Assembly (NCBI RefSeq): GCF_003025035.1
Contig: NZ_PYJN01000013.1
Location: 434,001 to 498,000 of the forward strand
From: Rhizobium sp. SEMIA4064
Lineage (GTDB): Bacteria > Pseudomonadota > Alphaproteobacteria > Rhizobiales > Rhizobiaceae
DNA length: 64,000 nucleotides
Direction of reading: 5' to 3'
Below the pieces are notes generated by a model, which had not been told where the DNA came from, did not search any database, and saw nothing but the letters and a program-made list of their open reading frames with translations. This document shows, piece after piece, positions 36,952-46,856 of this stretch (position 1 is its first letter; each line of letters begins with the position of its first letter). The position numbers and the translations under genes were made by a program.

Positions 36952-37348
36952 GCGATAGACTTGTGGACTGCCCTGTTGCATCCATTATTTGTCAGTCTGT
37001 TGCAGCACACAACGCCACAACAGAGCCAGACTCAATGCGTCTCCATTGGCCAACCGCCAGCATCTGCCGGTCTGGTTGCATTCACTGCCATGTCGATGAG
37101 GTCATAACCGGCCACTGCACCGATCACTCTTACAACGATGATTGCTGCGCTGAGAAGCGCCAGCGCAGCGATTATCCTGTCGCTTTTCTTCACGTGCCGT
37201 CTCGTCCCCCCGATGCCTATAAACTGCATCCCCAAGCAGCGGTCGGCAATATATCGAGTTTAGGGCGGGGCGCTACGACTATGTTCTTGCCGCCGGCCTT
37301 TACGTTACGGCGCCTCAGAAAGGGACGCCTTTGAGCGGCGACAATCGG
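36952..37348. other. Gene-poor stretch before a conserved hypothetical gene
   Basis: About 400 bp with no clear gene. The best candidate is a minus-strand frame at 37032-37229 (65 codons) encoding one hydrophobic helix, IIAALALLSAAIIVVRVIGA; its ribosome site is poor and I do not call it. Confidence 0.45.
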
Positions 37349-37588
37349 TCAGGCGACGTTGAGGTCGGCGATCTCCCCGTGCCGGGCTAGGAGGCGAGGG
37401 GAGGTCATGTCGCCGGTCTCTTCGTCGACCATGACCGCATAGGCGGCGACGCCGACGAAACGCGCGGACATGGAAGAGGCGATCTTTTCGGCGCTGGCGG
37501 CGCTCGACGCCTGCCGCATCTCTCCTGGGACCAGATTTCCACGGTTCTTCTTATAGGGAAGGATAATAAATTTTTCGCCGGATGCCAT
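37349..37588 (-). CDS. Conserved hypothetical small protein
   Basis: A 79-aa protein, MASGEKFIILPYKKNRGNLV at the start, with a MRQASSAASAEKIASSMSAR helix and a beta-rich end (FVGVAAYAVMVDEETGDM). It looks compact and genuine and is of a kind often seen in rhizobia, but I cannot name a family. ATG 37588 is preferred over an upstream start at 37633. Transcribed on the minus strand, after the aap operon terminator. Confidence 0.65.
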   Translation of the reverse strand: MASGEKFIILPYKKNRGNLVPGEMRQASSAASAEKIASSMSARFVGVAAYAVMVDEETGDMTSPRLLARHGEIADLNVA

Positions 37589-37682
37589 TGTGCTCGCCCT
37601 GATTTGTTCACACAATGTTCTGGTTTGCACCAAGTGTCAATATGGTTAACTGCAGTAGCCGTCGCAAATCCGAATGCATATA

Positions 37683-37718
37683 GAAAAACCCGCCGGCTGG
37701 GTCGCAGCCGACGGGTTT
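37683..37718 (-). terminator. Terminator of the aapJQMP operon
   Basis: Minus strand AACCCGTCGGCTG and CAGCCGGCGGGTT arms with a five-base loop, then TTTTTC. It starts 20 bases after the aapP stop. Confidence 0.9.
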
Positions 37719-37737
37719 TGATTGTCGTGTCGTCCGT

Positions 37738-38511
<774 letters not shown>

Positions 38512-38528
38512 ATTTTTTCCCTCAGTTT

Positions 38529-39683
38529 TTATCGTTTGTGGCCAGTGTCGAGATGGCGTTCCATGAAGCCTGAATAGCGCGACATGCCGAAGCAGAACAG
38601 CCAGAATATGAAGCCCGCGAAGACCAGACCCGTAAGCGGTGTCACGGCGCTTGCCCAATTTGCGTCGGAAAAGTTTTGTCGAACGATGCCGAGCAGGTCG
38701 AACATGCTGATGATCGACACCAGCGACGTGTCCTTGAACATGCCGATGAAGGTGTTGACGATGCCGGGTATGACGAGCTTGATCGCCTGCGGCAGAACAA
38801 TCAGGCGCATCTTTTGCCAGTAGCCGAGGCCGAGCGAATCGGCACCTTCGAACTGCCCCTTCGGAACCGCCTGCAGACCGCCGCGGATGACTTCGGCCAT
38901 GTAGGCCGAGGTGAAGATCGAAACGCCGACGACGGCGCGCAGCAGCTTGTCCACCGTCCAGCCCTGCGGCAGGAAGAGCGGCAGCATGACGCTGGCCATG
39001 AACAGTACCGTAATCAGCGGAATGCCGCGGATGACCTCGATGAAGAGGACGCACAGCATGCGGATGACGGGCATTTTCGAGCGTCGTCCGAGCGCAAGCA
39101 GGATGCCCAAAGGAAATGATACGATGATTGCGACGAAGGAAAGGACCAGCGTTACCATCAGGCCGCCCCACTTCTGCGTTTCCACGACCGGGAGGCCGAA
39201 GCCGCCGTAAAGCAGGAAAAACGAGACGATAGGGAGGACGATAAACGCCAAAATGGCATTCAACCCCTTTTTAGGCACCGACGGTATCATCATCGGCGCA
39301 AACAGGATGATGGTGAGAATGGCGACCAGTGCCGGACGCCAGCGCTCATCCGGCGTGTAAAGGCCGACCATGAAGATGGTGAACTTCGCCCGGACGAAGG
39401 CCCAGCAAGCGCCGCTCCAGCCGTCAGGTTGCGTCCCGCCTTGCACGGTCGTGGCGCAGAATGTGCGATCGGTACCGTTCCACACCGCCTGGACGAACAG
39501 CCAGTTGACGACATGCGGAATGGCCCAGGCGAGAAAGGCTATGGCAAGGATGGTTAGAACGACATCCTGCGGCGTCGCCAGTAGATTTTTCCTGACCCAG
39601 TGAATGACGCCTTTTTCGCTTGAGGGCGGCGGCAATTGGGGGAGGATGGTTTTGCTCACAAAGCTTTGGCTTCCGTTGGACAT
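38529..39683 (-). CDS. aapM: General L-amino acid ABC transporter permease AapM
   Basis: Inner-membrane permease of 384 aa, larger than usual polar amino-acid permeases because of an N-terminal extension with extra helices, as in the known AapM. The HisM-type core is in the C-terminal half with the EAA-like loop [22 protein letters not shown]. It is one base from the aapQ stop and 17 bp before aapP. Confidence 0.95.
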   Translation of the reverse strand: MSNGSQSFVSKTILPQLPPPSSEKGVIHWVRKNLLATPQDVVLTILAIAFLAWAIPHVVNWLFVQAVWNGTDRTFCATTVQGGTQPDGWSGACWAFVRAKFTIFMVGLYTPDERWRPALVAILTIILFAPMMIPSVPKKGLNAILAFIVLPIVSFFLLYGGFGLPVVETQKWGGLMVTLVLSFVAIIVSFPLGILLALGRRSKMPVIRMLCVLFIEVIRGIPLITVLFMASVMLPLFLPQGWTVDKLLRAVVGVSIFTSAYMAEVIRGGLQAVPKGQFEGADSLGLGYWQKMRLIVLPQAIKLVIPGIVNTFIGMFKDTSLVSIISMFDLLGIVRQNFSDANWASAVTPLTGLVFAGFIFWLFCFGMSRYSGFMERHLDTGHKR

Positions 39684-39684
39684 C

Positions 39685-40875
39685 TTATCTCTCCACCAAA
39701 GCCATCTTGGCGTTGAACCAGTTCATGAACAGCGACGTCGCGATGCTGAGCGTAAGATAGACAAGCATCCAGATGACGAAGACTTCGATGGCTCGACCAG
39801 ACTGATTGAGAATAACGCCGCCGACGGCGACCAGATCGGCATAGCCGATGGCGATCGCGAGCGAGGAGTTCTTCGTTAGATTGAGATACTGGCTCGTCAA
39901 CGGCGGAATGATGATGCGCATTGCCTGTGGAATGACGATGAGCCGCGTGATGGCGCCGGAGCGAAGCCCGAGCGCGCCGGCAGCTTCCGACTGCCCCTTG
40001 GCAACGGCGCGAATGCCGCCGCGAACGATTTCGGCGATATAGGAAGCCGTATAGAAGGAAAGCGCCAGGAATAGCGAGATGAATTCCGGTCCAATGACAG
40101 AGCCGCCTGTCAGATTGAACTTGCCTGCGACAGGATAGTCAAAGGAAAGCGGCATGCCAGCTGCGAAGAAGGTCAGGAGCGGTAAACCGATGAATATCGC
40201 CACGGCCACCCAAATCGTGTGAAATTGCTTGCCGGTCGCCGCCTGGCGCTTGTGCGCCCAACGGGCCACGAAGAATATGGCGATGATGGCGACCACGACG
40301 GCGATGCCGACAGCCCACATCCCGGCACCGAAAATCGGGCTTGGAAAGGCAAGGCCGCGATTGCTCAGATAGCTGGAGAACGGCAGGTGCAGGGCCTCAC
40401 GAGCCTGCGGCAGCAGCACCAGCACGCCGCTATACCAGAAGAAGATAACGAGCAGCGGCGGGATATTTCGGAACAACTCGACATAGGCCTGGCAGAGCTT
40501 AGCGATCAGCCAGTTATGTGAAAGCCGGCCGATACCGACGATGAAGCCGATGATCGTCGCTGCGATGATGCCGGATATTGCGATGAGAATGGTATTGAGC
40601 AGGCCGACGACGAGCGCGTTGATGTTTGTGGAATCGCTCGAAAATGGAATCAGCGCTTGGCCGAGATTGAAGCCGGCGCGTCCGCCCAGAAACGAAAATC
40701 CAAAAGGCTGGTTTGACGCACGCAGATTCTCGGCGGTGTTGTGGATAACGAAGCCGATGAGCGCCAGCAGAATTGCGATGGTAAAGACTTGGTAAACCAA
40801 GCCTCGGACTTTGGGATTATTGATCGCTGATCCGGACGATCGTTCGCCCTCGGGCGAATTTATTGTAATTGCCAT
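39685..40875 (-). CDS. aapQ: General L-amino acid ABC transporter permease AapQ
   Basis: Second inner-membrane permease, 396 aa, also with an extended N-terminal half. The EAA-like loop reads [22 protein letters not shown], very similar to that of AapM, showing they are paralogues that form the heterodimeric channel. It is separated from aapJ by 93 bp containing a stem-loop. Confidence 0.95.
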   Translation of the reverse strand: MAITINSPEGERSSGSAINNPKVRGLVYQVFTIAILLALIGFVIHNTAENLRASNQPFGFSFLGGRAGFNLGQALIPFSSDSTNINALVVGLLNTILIAISGIIAATIIGFIVGIGRLSHNWLIAKLCQAYVELFRNIPPLLVIFFWYSGVLVLLPQAREALHLPFSSYLSNRGLAFPSPIFGAGMWAVGIAVVVAIIAIFFVARWAHKRQAATGKQFHTIWVAVAIFIGLPLLTFFAAGMPLSFDYPVAGKFNLTGGSVIGPEFISLFLALSFYTASYIAEIVRGGIRAVAKGQSEAAGALGLRSGAITRLIVIPQAMRIIIPPLTSQYLNLTKNSSLAIAIGYADLVAVGGVILNQSGRAIEVFVIWMLVYLTLSIATSLFMNWFNAKMALVER

Positions 40876-40924
40876 GCAGACTTTTTCCCCTCTGTGCCCG
40901 TTTCGGGCTTGTTTTCTTAAGGGA

Positions 40925-40948
40925 GGAAAGGCGGAAAACCGCCTTTCC
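40925..40948 (-). promoter_or_regulatory. Intercistronic stem-loop between aapJ and aapQ
   Basis: Perfect arms GGAAAGGCGG and CCGCCTTTCC with a TTTT loop on the minus strand, 20 bases after the aapJ stop. No T-run follows directly. Such hairpins between a binding-protein gene and its permease genes protect the upstream message or terminate partly, giving excess binding protein. Confidence 0.7.
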
Positions 40949-40968
40949 CAATGTCATGCGGTCGCGGC

Positions 40969-41994
40969 TTAGCGGACCGGGGGTGCGTACTGAATGCCAC
41001 CCTTGTTCCACAGAGCGTTCAGGCCACGCTGGATCTTCAGCGGGCTGCCGGCGCCGATGTTGCGGTCGAAGACTTCGCCGTAATTGCCGACGCCCTTGAT
41101 GATATTATACGCCCAATCGTTGGTCAGGCCGAGGTCCGTGCCGATGGTCGAGCCCTGCTCGGCGCCGAGGAAGCGCTTGATGTCCGGGTTGGCCGAATTC
41201 TTCATCTCGTCGACGTTCTTCTGCGTAATGCCGAATTCTTCGGCATTGATCAGAGCATAAGCCGTCCAGCTCACGATATCGAACCACTGGTCGTCGCCCT
41301 GGCGAACGGCCGGTCCGAGCGGCTCCTTGGAGATGATTTCCGGCAGAACGACGTTGTCGTCAGGGTTCTTCAGCGTCAGGCGCAGCGCATAGAGGCCGGA
41401 CTGGTCGGTAGTATAAACGTCGCAACGGCCGGAGTCGTAAGCGGCGTTGACTTCTTCGAGCTTGTCGAAGACCACCGGATTGTACTGAAGGTTGTTGGTC
41501 TTGAAGTAGTCGGCGAGGTTGAGCTCGGTCGTCGTACCGGATTGAACGCAAACGGCGGCGCCGGAGAGTTCCAGAGCCGACTTTACGTTCAGCTCCTTAC
41601 GAACCATGAAGCCCTGGCCGTCATAATAGGTGACCGGGCGGAAGTTGAGGCCGAGCGCGGTATCGCGGTTGATCGTCCAGGTGGTGTTGCGCGAAAGCAG
41701 GTCAATTTCACCGGACTGCAGCGCAGTGAAGCGGTCTTTCGCGCTGAGAGGGGTGTACTTCACCTTGGTTACGTCGCCGAAGACAGCAGCAGCGACAGCC
41801 TTGCACAGGTCAACGTCGAAGCCGGCATAGTTCCCGGAGGCGTCGGGCTGTGAAAAGCCAAGAAGGGCACTATTTACGCCGCATTGAACAAAGCCCTTGG
41901 CCTTCACATCGCTCAACGTCGAAGCCGACGCGCCAGAAGCGGTGTATGCCAAAGCTGCCGCTCCGAGGAATACGGACAGAGCAATCTTTTTCAT
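40969..41994 (-). CDS. aapJ: General L-amino acid ABC transporter periplasmic binding protein AapJ
   Basis: Periplasmic solute-binding protein of 341 aa with signal peptide MKKIALSVFLGAAALAYTAS and cleavage near ASAS. The family-3 binding-protein signature is present around GFDVDLCKAVAAAVFGD. ATG 41994 follows GGGAAAG; a TTG at 42003 would add three residues. First gene of aapJQMP, which takes up a wide range of L-amino acids and matters for amino-acid cycling in legume nodules. Divergent from metC over 376 bp. Confidence 0.96.
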   Translation of the reverse strand: MKKIALSVFLGAAALAYTASGASASTLSDVKAKGFVQCGVNSALLGFSQPDASGNYAGFDVDLCKAVAAAVFGDVTKVKYTPLSAKDRFTALQSGEIDLLSRNTTWTINRDTALGLNFRPVTYYDGQGFMVRKELNVKSALELSGAAVCVQSGTTTELNLADYFKTNNLQYNPVVFDKLEEVNAAYDSGRCDVYTTDQSGLYALRLTLKNPDDNVVLPEIISKEPLGPAVRQGDDQWFDIVSWTAYALINAEEFGITQKNVDEMKNSANPDIKRFLGAEQGSTIGTDLGLTNDWAYNIIKGVGNYGEVFDRNIGAGSPLKIQRGLNALWNKGGIQYAPPVR

Positions 41995-42370
41995 CTTTCC
42001 CAACCTTTGTCTATTGTTTTATAGTTAAAGCTTATCGCTCCCGAAGCAGGCTCTCGGAGAACCGTGTTCCTCACTCTCCCGGTGCGAGTGATCCTATCAC
42101 AGTCGTAAATGCATTTGCGGTCAAGACACAGCCCAACTTATTGAGGAATAATTCGGCGTTTTCGCTGGTTTAGGTTCGAAATCGGGCGTTTGGCTTCTAT
42201 TTGAGCAGCATTTTGCCAAAAAACTGCGCGAAAATGACGGATTATTCCGTCATTCCCGTATTTTAGCTTGTGCATAAATATTAGAATTTTCTGGATCGTT
42301 CGGGGGTTGACCCCGCCGCGCTTGGCAGCCACTAATCGAAGTCTCCACAGCGCCAAAGGCATACCCAGAC
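41995..42370. other. Divergent regulatory region between aapJ and metC
   Basis: 376 bp with no gene. It must hold both promoters. Notable structures are the palindrome at 42233-42254 and, nearer metC, GGGGTTGACCCC at ~42302-42313. The aapJ side is AT-rich near 42000-42040. Confidence 0.6.
42233..42254. promoter_or_regulatory. Perfect inverted repeat upstream of metC
   Basis: AATGACGGA, TTAT, TCCGTCATT: nine-base perfect arms centred about 127 bp before the metC start. It is operator-like (a dimeric regulator site) rather than a terminator, as no T-run follows. The regulator is unknown. Confidence 0.45.
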
Positions 42371-43561
42371 ATGAAAGACAAAGACACATTGCTGCAGAAC
42401 GCCGGCATCAACACGCGTTTGTCCCACATCGGTAATTCGCCCTCCGATTTCCACGGCTTCGTCAATCCGCCGGTCGTGCATGCCTCGACGGTGCTGTTCC
42501 CGAATGCGCGAACCATGGAGCTGCGTGACCAGAAATATACCTATGGCACGCGCGGCACACCGACGACCGATGCGCTTTGCGAGGCTATCGACGCACTGGA
42601 AGGATCGGCCGGAACAATCCTGGTGCCGTCCGGCCTTGCAGCGATCACCGTGCCGTTCCTTGCCTTTCTGTCGTCAGGCGACCACGCACTGATCGTCGAT
42701 TCAGTCTACGGGCCGACGCGCATCTTCTGCGATACCATGCTGAAGCGTCTGGGTGTCGAGGTCGAATATTACGATCCTTTGGTCGGCGCCGGCATCGAGC
42801 TGCTGATCAAGCCGAACACCAGGCTGGTGCACACAGAAGCGCCGGGCTCCAATACCTTTGAAATGCAGGATATTTCCGCGATTTCGACCGTCGCTCATCG
42901 TCATGGCTGCGTCGTCACCATGGACAATACCTGGGCGACGCCTGTCTATTTCAAACCATTGGATCATGGCGTCGACATCTCCATTCACGCGTCGACGAAA
43001 TATCCGGCCGGTCACTCCGATATTCTGATGGGGACGGTATCCGCCAATGCCGCTCATTGGGAGCAGTTGAAGGAAGCCAATATCCAGCTCGGCATCTGCG
43101 GCGCGCCGGATGATGCCTATCAGGTGCTGCGGGGCCTGCGCACCATGGGCGTGCGCCTCGAGCGCCATCAGGAAAGCGCGCTCGCCATCGCGCAATGGCT
43201 GGAGAGCCGCGACGACGTCGCACGCGTGCTGCATCCGGCCTTGCCGAGTTTCCCGAGCCATGAACTTTGGAAACGCGACTTCAAGGGATCGAGCGGCATT
43301 TTCTCCTTTGTGTTGGCCACCGACCGTCCAGAGAAATTCAAGGCCAAGGCGCACGCCTTCCTCGATGCGCTGCGGATTTTCGGTCTGGGCTATTCCTGGG
43401 GCGGTTTCGAAAGCCTCGCGTTGCACGTCAATCTCAACGACCGACGCATCAGCAAAGCGCCGTCGGAAGGGCCAGTGCTGCGCCTGCAGATCGGTCTTGA
43501 GGACGTCGCCGATATCAAGGCCGATATCGAAAAAGGCCTTGCTGCCGCGAAAGAGGCCTGA
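42371..43561 (+). CDS. metC: Cystathionine beta-lyase
   Basis: PLP enzyme (396 aa) that cleaves cystathionine to homocysteine, pyruvate and ammonia in methionine synthesis. PLP lysine is K210 in HASTKYPAGHSD; also seen are YTYGTRGTPTT and EAPGSNTFE. It supplies the step after the homoserine made by hom (27501). Its stop abuts the stop of the convergent monooxygenase gene with no spacer. Confidence 0.94.
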   Translation: MKDKDTLLQNAGINTRLSHIGNSPSDFHGFVNPPVVHASTVLFPNARTMELRDQKYTYGTRGTPTTDALCEAIDALEGSAGTILVPSGLAAITVPFLAFLSSGDHALIVDSVYGPTRIFCDTMLKRLGVEVEYYDPLVGAGIELLIKPNTRLVHTEAPGSNTFEMQDISAISTVAHRHGCVVTMDNTWATPVYFKPLDHGVDISIHASTKYPAGHSDILMGTVSANAAHWEQLKEANIQLGICGAPDDAYQVLRGLRTMGVRLERHQESALAIAQWLESRDDVARVLHPALPSFPSHELWKRDFKGSSGIFSFVLATDRPEKFKAKAHAFLDALRIFGLGYSWGGFESLALHVNLNDRRISKAPSEGPVLRLQIGLEDVADIKADIEKGLAAAKEA

Positions 43562-44725
43562 TCAGCCCATGGCGCGATAGCCGTAGACCCAATCCAGATC
43601 CGCCGCGAGCTTTTGCGGCGGACGCATGGAAAGAACGAAATTGCGGGCCAGCCGCACGGGTCCGCGGGCATGATAGGCGAATTGGTTGAGGGCAGCGCGT
43701 TGGCGCAGGCGCGCGATGCGCGGCGTGCGATGCTTTTCGAAAAGATCGAGTGCTTCGGTGAGGGGATGAGACGCCACCATACCGGCGAGTTCGAAGGCAT
43801 CCTCGATCGCCATGGCAGCCCCTTGCGCCGCAAAGGGCATCATCGCATGCGCTGCGTCGCCAATTAATACGACATCCTTGCCATTGTGCCAGCGACCGAC
43901 GCTTGCTTCGTAGAGCGGCCAGAAGGTGGCTTGTTCCTGGCGCTCGAGCATTGTCGTGATGGCATCGTTCCAGCCTGAGAAGTGCCGCAGAAGATGCTCG
44001 CGTTGCGCCTTGGTGCCGGTGGCGCTCCAATCATGGCTCGCACTGCTTCCGGACATAATCGCAACGATGTTGAAGGCGGCATGTTCCTTGATCGGATAGC
44101 TGACGAGATGTGCCGAAGAACCAAGAAACGCCGTGACGCTCGTTCTGTCCAGGACGCTCGAGGCGGATACCTCGGGGATGGTGAAACGCCAGGCAATATT
44201 GCCGGAGAAATGCGGCGAGGGGGCGCCAGGCACCAATGCGCGCGTCCTCGACCAGACGCCATCGGCGCCGACGATCAGATCCACGTCCATGCCGCCGATC
44301 TCGTTCAATCCGTTCGCGTCTGTCCTATTGATATCGTGGCCGAGATGCAGCGTGCACAACGGGTTGGCCGTCACCGCGGCGAGAAGCGCCTTTTGCAGCG
44401 TCGCACGATGAACAGCGCCATAGGGGGCGCCCCAGCGCTCCCTGGCGAAACTGCCGCAGGGCACGGATGCGAGCAGCCGCAAGGACGAACCGGAGACCAG
44501 CCGCACCTCTTTCGGTTCCAGCCAGACAGGCCGAAGGGTGTCGAGCACGCCGAGCGTGTCGAGAATGCGGGATGCGTTGGGAGAGATTTGCAGGCCGGCG
44601 CCGACTTCGGTCAGCGCTTCGGCCCGTTCGAAAATGTCCGAGCGAATGCCATGCCTGGCAAGCGCTAGCGCCGCGGTGAGGCCGGCTATTCCGGCACCGA
44701 TGATCGCGGCAGTCTTGATCGGCAT
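43562..44725 (-). CDS. FAD-dependent monooxygenase (salicylate hydroxylase-like)
   Basis: A 387-aa group A flavoprotein hydroxylase. The dinucleotide motif IIGAGIAGLTAALALARHG starts at residue 8, the DG motif is in VGADGVWSRTRAL and the GD motif in VLIGDAAHAMMPFAAQGAA. Substrates of the family are aromatic acids, but no ring-cleavage genes are nearby, so the substrate stays open. The zinc-finger gene lies just upstream? No: it is downstream in coordinates (44754-44999) and is read before it, 28 bp away, so the two may be cotranscribed. Confidence 0.86.
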   Translation of the reverse strand: MPIKTAAIIGAGIAGLTAALALARHGIRSDIFERAEALTEVGAGLQISPNASRILDTLGVLDTLRPVWLEPKEVRLVSGSSLRLLASVPCGSFARERWGAPYGAVHRATLQKALLAAVTANPLCTLHLGHDINRTDANGLNEIGGMDVDLIVGADGVWSRTRALVPGAPSPHFSGNIAWRFTIPEVSASSVLDRTSVTAFLGSSAHLVSYPIKEHAAFNIVAIMSGSSASHDWSATGTKAQREHLLRHFSGWNDAITTMLERQEQATFWPLYEASVGRWHNGKDVVLIGDAAHAMMPFAAQGAAMAIEDAFELAGMVASHPLTEALDLFEKHRTPRIARLRQRAALNQFAYHARGPVRLARNFVLSMRPPQKLAADLDWVYGYRAMG

Positions 44726-44753
44726 TTGAGCTATGTCCGATCCGCTCTCAGGA

Positions 44754-44999
44754 TCAGGCGGCCTTGAAATGGAAGACGCAGCCTGCCGGATTGGTCTCGT
44801 CGGCCTTCAACGACGGATTGTAGCGATAGAGTGTCGAGCAGTAGGAGCAGACCTTCTCGCTTTCATCGCCCATGTCGATGAAGATATGCGGATGGTCGTA
44901 GGGGACCGAGGCGCCGGTGCACATGAATTCCTTCACGCCGATCTCGATAACGCGGTGTCCGCCGTCGTTCTGGAAATGGGGAATGTTGTGGCCGGCCAT
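44754..44999 (-). CDS. Zinc-finger protein related to complex I subunit NDUFS6
   Basis: An 81-aa zf-CHCC protein. Metal ligands lie in CTGASVPYDHPH and VCSYCSTLYRY, the C-H-C-C pattern also found in the mitochondrial 13-kDa NDUFS6 subunit. In alphaproteobacteria the family is assumed to accompany respiratory complex I. GGAGATCACC precedes the ATG. Confidence 0.9.
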   Translation of the reverse strand: MAGHNIPHFQNDGGHRVIEIGVKEFMCTGASVPYDHPHIFIDMGDESEKVCSYCSTLYRYNPSLKADETNPAGCVFHFKAA

Positions 45000-45188
45000 G
45001 GTGATCTCCGAATGCGTCTTGCCTTAGATGGCGCCAGACTTGATTGCCCTTCTTTATAATTCTTCTCGCCGATTGTGTAGTGCGAAAGTCCGGCTCGGCG
45101 CACAGATTTTCGCAAGCGCGGGGTTCACCTGATATTGCTGATAAAATAAGGTCCGCAACAAAGAGACGATGTTCACGAAGATCTTGCC

Positions 45189-45974
45189 ATGAATTTGAAT
45201 AGCCCTGCCTTTTCCTATTTCGTCCATGACGGTCTCAAGCTGGCCTATTTCGACGAAGGCGATCCGAATGGCGCGCCGGTCCTGTTGATTCATGGTTTTG
45301 CCTCGACCGCGATTGCCAATTGGGTCAATCCGGGCTGGCTGAAGTCGCTGGGCGAGGCGGGTTATCGCGTCGTCGCCATCGACAATAGAGGCCACGGCTT
45401 GAGCGACAAAGCCTATGATGCCGATGCCTATCGTCCCTGGGTCATGGCAGAGGATGCGATCGCGCTGCTCGATCATCTCGGCATCCCCCAAGCCCATGTC
45501 ATGGGATATTCCATGGGTGCGCGCATCTCGGCGTTCCTCGCGATGGCCCATCCCGATCGTGTCCGCTCGCTCGTCTTCGGCGGGCTCGGTATCGGCATGG
45601 TCGATGGTGTCGGTGATTGGGATCCGATCGCCGATGCGCTATTGGCGCCGTCGGTTGACGATGTCGCGCATCTGCGCGGCCGCATGTTCCGCGCCTTCGC
45701 CGATCAGAACAAGAGCGACCGTGAGGCGCTCGCCGCCTGCATCAGGGGCTCGCGCGATCTGGTCGCCAAGGAAGACGTGGCAAAGATCCAGGCGCCGACC
45801 TTGATCGGCGTCGGTACCAAGGATGATATCGCCGGTTCGCCGCAACAGCTCGCGGCGCTGATGCCGCATGCTGAAGCGCTGGATATTCCGAACAGGGACC
45901 ATATGCTCGCCGTCGGCGACAAGGTGTTCAAACAGGCCGTCCTGGAGTTCTACGAACGCCTCGCCAACCAATAG
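45189..45974 (+). CDS. Alpha/beta-fold hydrolase
   Basis: A 261-aa serine hydrolase: oxyanion-hole segment LIHGFASTA, nucleophile elbow GYSMGARIS (Ser near residue 102), acidic residue probably in VGTKDDIAGSP and His in NRDHMLAVG. The substrate cannot be told from sequence; esterase and haloperoxidase-like annotations are common. It is convergent with the crotonase gene, six bases between the stops. Confidence 0.88.
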   Translation: MNLNSPAFSYFVHDGLKLAYFDEGDPNGAPVLLIHGFASTAIANWVNPGWLKSLGEAGYRVVAIDNRGHGLSDKAYDADAYRPWVMAEDAIALLDHLGIPQAHVMGYSMGARISAFLAMAHPDRVRSLVFGGLGIGMVDGVGDWDPIADALLAPSVDDVAHLRGRMFRAFADQNKSDREALAACIRGSRDLVAKEDVAKIQAPTLIGVGTKDDIAGSPQQLAALMPHAEALDIPNRDHMLAVGDKVFKQAVLEFYERLANQ

Positions 45975-45980
45975 ATCAAG

Positions 45981-46781
45981 TCACTTGCCGGTGAAATGCG
46001 GTTTGCGCCGCGCGGCAAAGGCTGCACGGCCTTCGGCATAGTCGGCGCTGTCGAAGGTCTCGGCGCCGATCACCTCGGCCTCGCGCAGGAGGTCGCTATC
46101 CTGTTCGATCACGGCACGAACCGCGAGCTTGGAGGCATGCAGTGCGATCGGCGCATTGGCGGCAATAGCGCGGGCGAGGGCCGAAACCTCGTCGTCGAAT
46201 GCGTCTGTTGTAATCTCTTCCAGCAGAAAGCCGGCCGCGACCATCTTGTCGGTCGACATCTGCGCGCCGGTGAAAAGCGTGACCCTGGCCATCTGAGGCC
46301 CGAGCGCGTTGACGATGTCTTGCACCGCATCGGCTGGATAGGCGATGCCGAGGCGGACGGCGGGCACCGAGAAACGAGCTCCCTCTGCGGCGACACGCAG
46401 GTCGCAGGCGGCGGCAATGCCGAAACCGCCGCCGTAACAAATGCCCCGGATTGCTGCGATCGTCGGCACACGGCAATGGCGGATCGCTGTAAAGGCGGCG
46501 CTGTTCAACGCCTCATAGGCGACAGCGGTTTCGGCATCCTTGCGCAGGCTGTCAAATTCGCTGATATCGGCGCCGGTCGAAAAATCCTGGCCAGCACCGC
46601 GGATGATGATCACATGCGCCTGTGCCTTGTCGGTCAAAAGGCGAATGGCCTGCGGTATGGCGCGCCACATTGCCGCGGTGATGGCGTTCTTGCGGCCGGG
46701 ATTGTCGATGGTGAGTGTACCGATGGCGTCGCTACAGGTAGCGCGCAGGAGACCACTAGCAAAATCATGCTCAAAACTCAT
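45981..46781 (-). CDS. Enoyl-CoA hydratase/isomerase (crotonase) family protein with altered catalytic site
   Basis: A 266-aa crotonase-fold protein. The two oxyanion-hole segments are present (RGAGQDFSTGADISEF and GICYGGGFGIAAACDLR). Classical hydratases have two catalytic Glu residues in the segment following; here that segment reads ARFSVPAVRLGIAYPADAVQ, without a Glu in either place, so plain hydration is unlikely and another acyl-CoA reaction is possible. ATG 46781 is chosen; ATG 46796 adds five residues. It is divergent from cysE with a short gap. Confidence 0.85.
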   Translation of the reverse strand: MSFEHDFASGLLRATCSDAIGTLTIDNPGRKNAITAAMWRAIPQAIRLLTDKAQAHVIIIRGAGQDFSTGADISEFDSLRKDAETAVAYEALNSAAFTAIRHCRVPTIAAIRGICYGGGFGIAAACDLRVAAEGARFSVPAVRLGIAYPADAVQDIVNALGPQMARVTLFTGAQMSTDKMVAAGFLLEEITTDAFDDEVSALARAIAANAPIALHASKLAVRAVIEQDSDLLREAEVIGAETFDSADYAEGRAAFAARRKPHFTGK

Positions 46782-46856
46782 GCGCGCCCGCCCCATTTAT
46801 GTTGTCGCAGTTTTACTCTATATAATGTTTCACCGACAGGAAATCAGGAGACCGCA

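Noticed and set aside
37032..37229. 65-codon minus-strand frame with one hydrophobic helix
   Set aside because: The helix is plausible for a small membrane protein, but the ribosome site is poor and no homologue is recognised, so it is mentioned only in the region note.
38512..39171. Upstream extension of aapP
   Set aside because: The codons lie within aapM in another frame, and AapP has a good start and normal length from 38511.
42255..42370. Possible SAM-II riboswitch before metC
   Set aside because: The text CTTGGCAGCCACT and later CGCCAAAGG recalls parts of the SAM-II consensus, a known class upstream of alphaproteobacterial met genes. I could not find the matching 5' GTGG arm of the first stem, and the GGGGTTGACCCC and GCC/GGC pairings give a different fold. 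A covariance search would decide.
45996..46856. Long N-terminal extension of cysE
   Set aside because: The frame is open but it is antisense to the crotonase gene, and serine acetyltransferases begin at the MVAATDIRQ start with a clear ribosome site.
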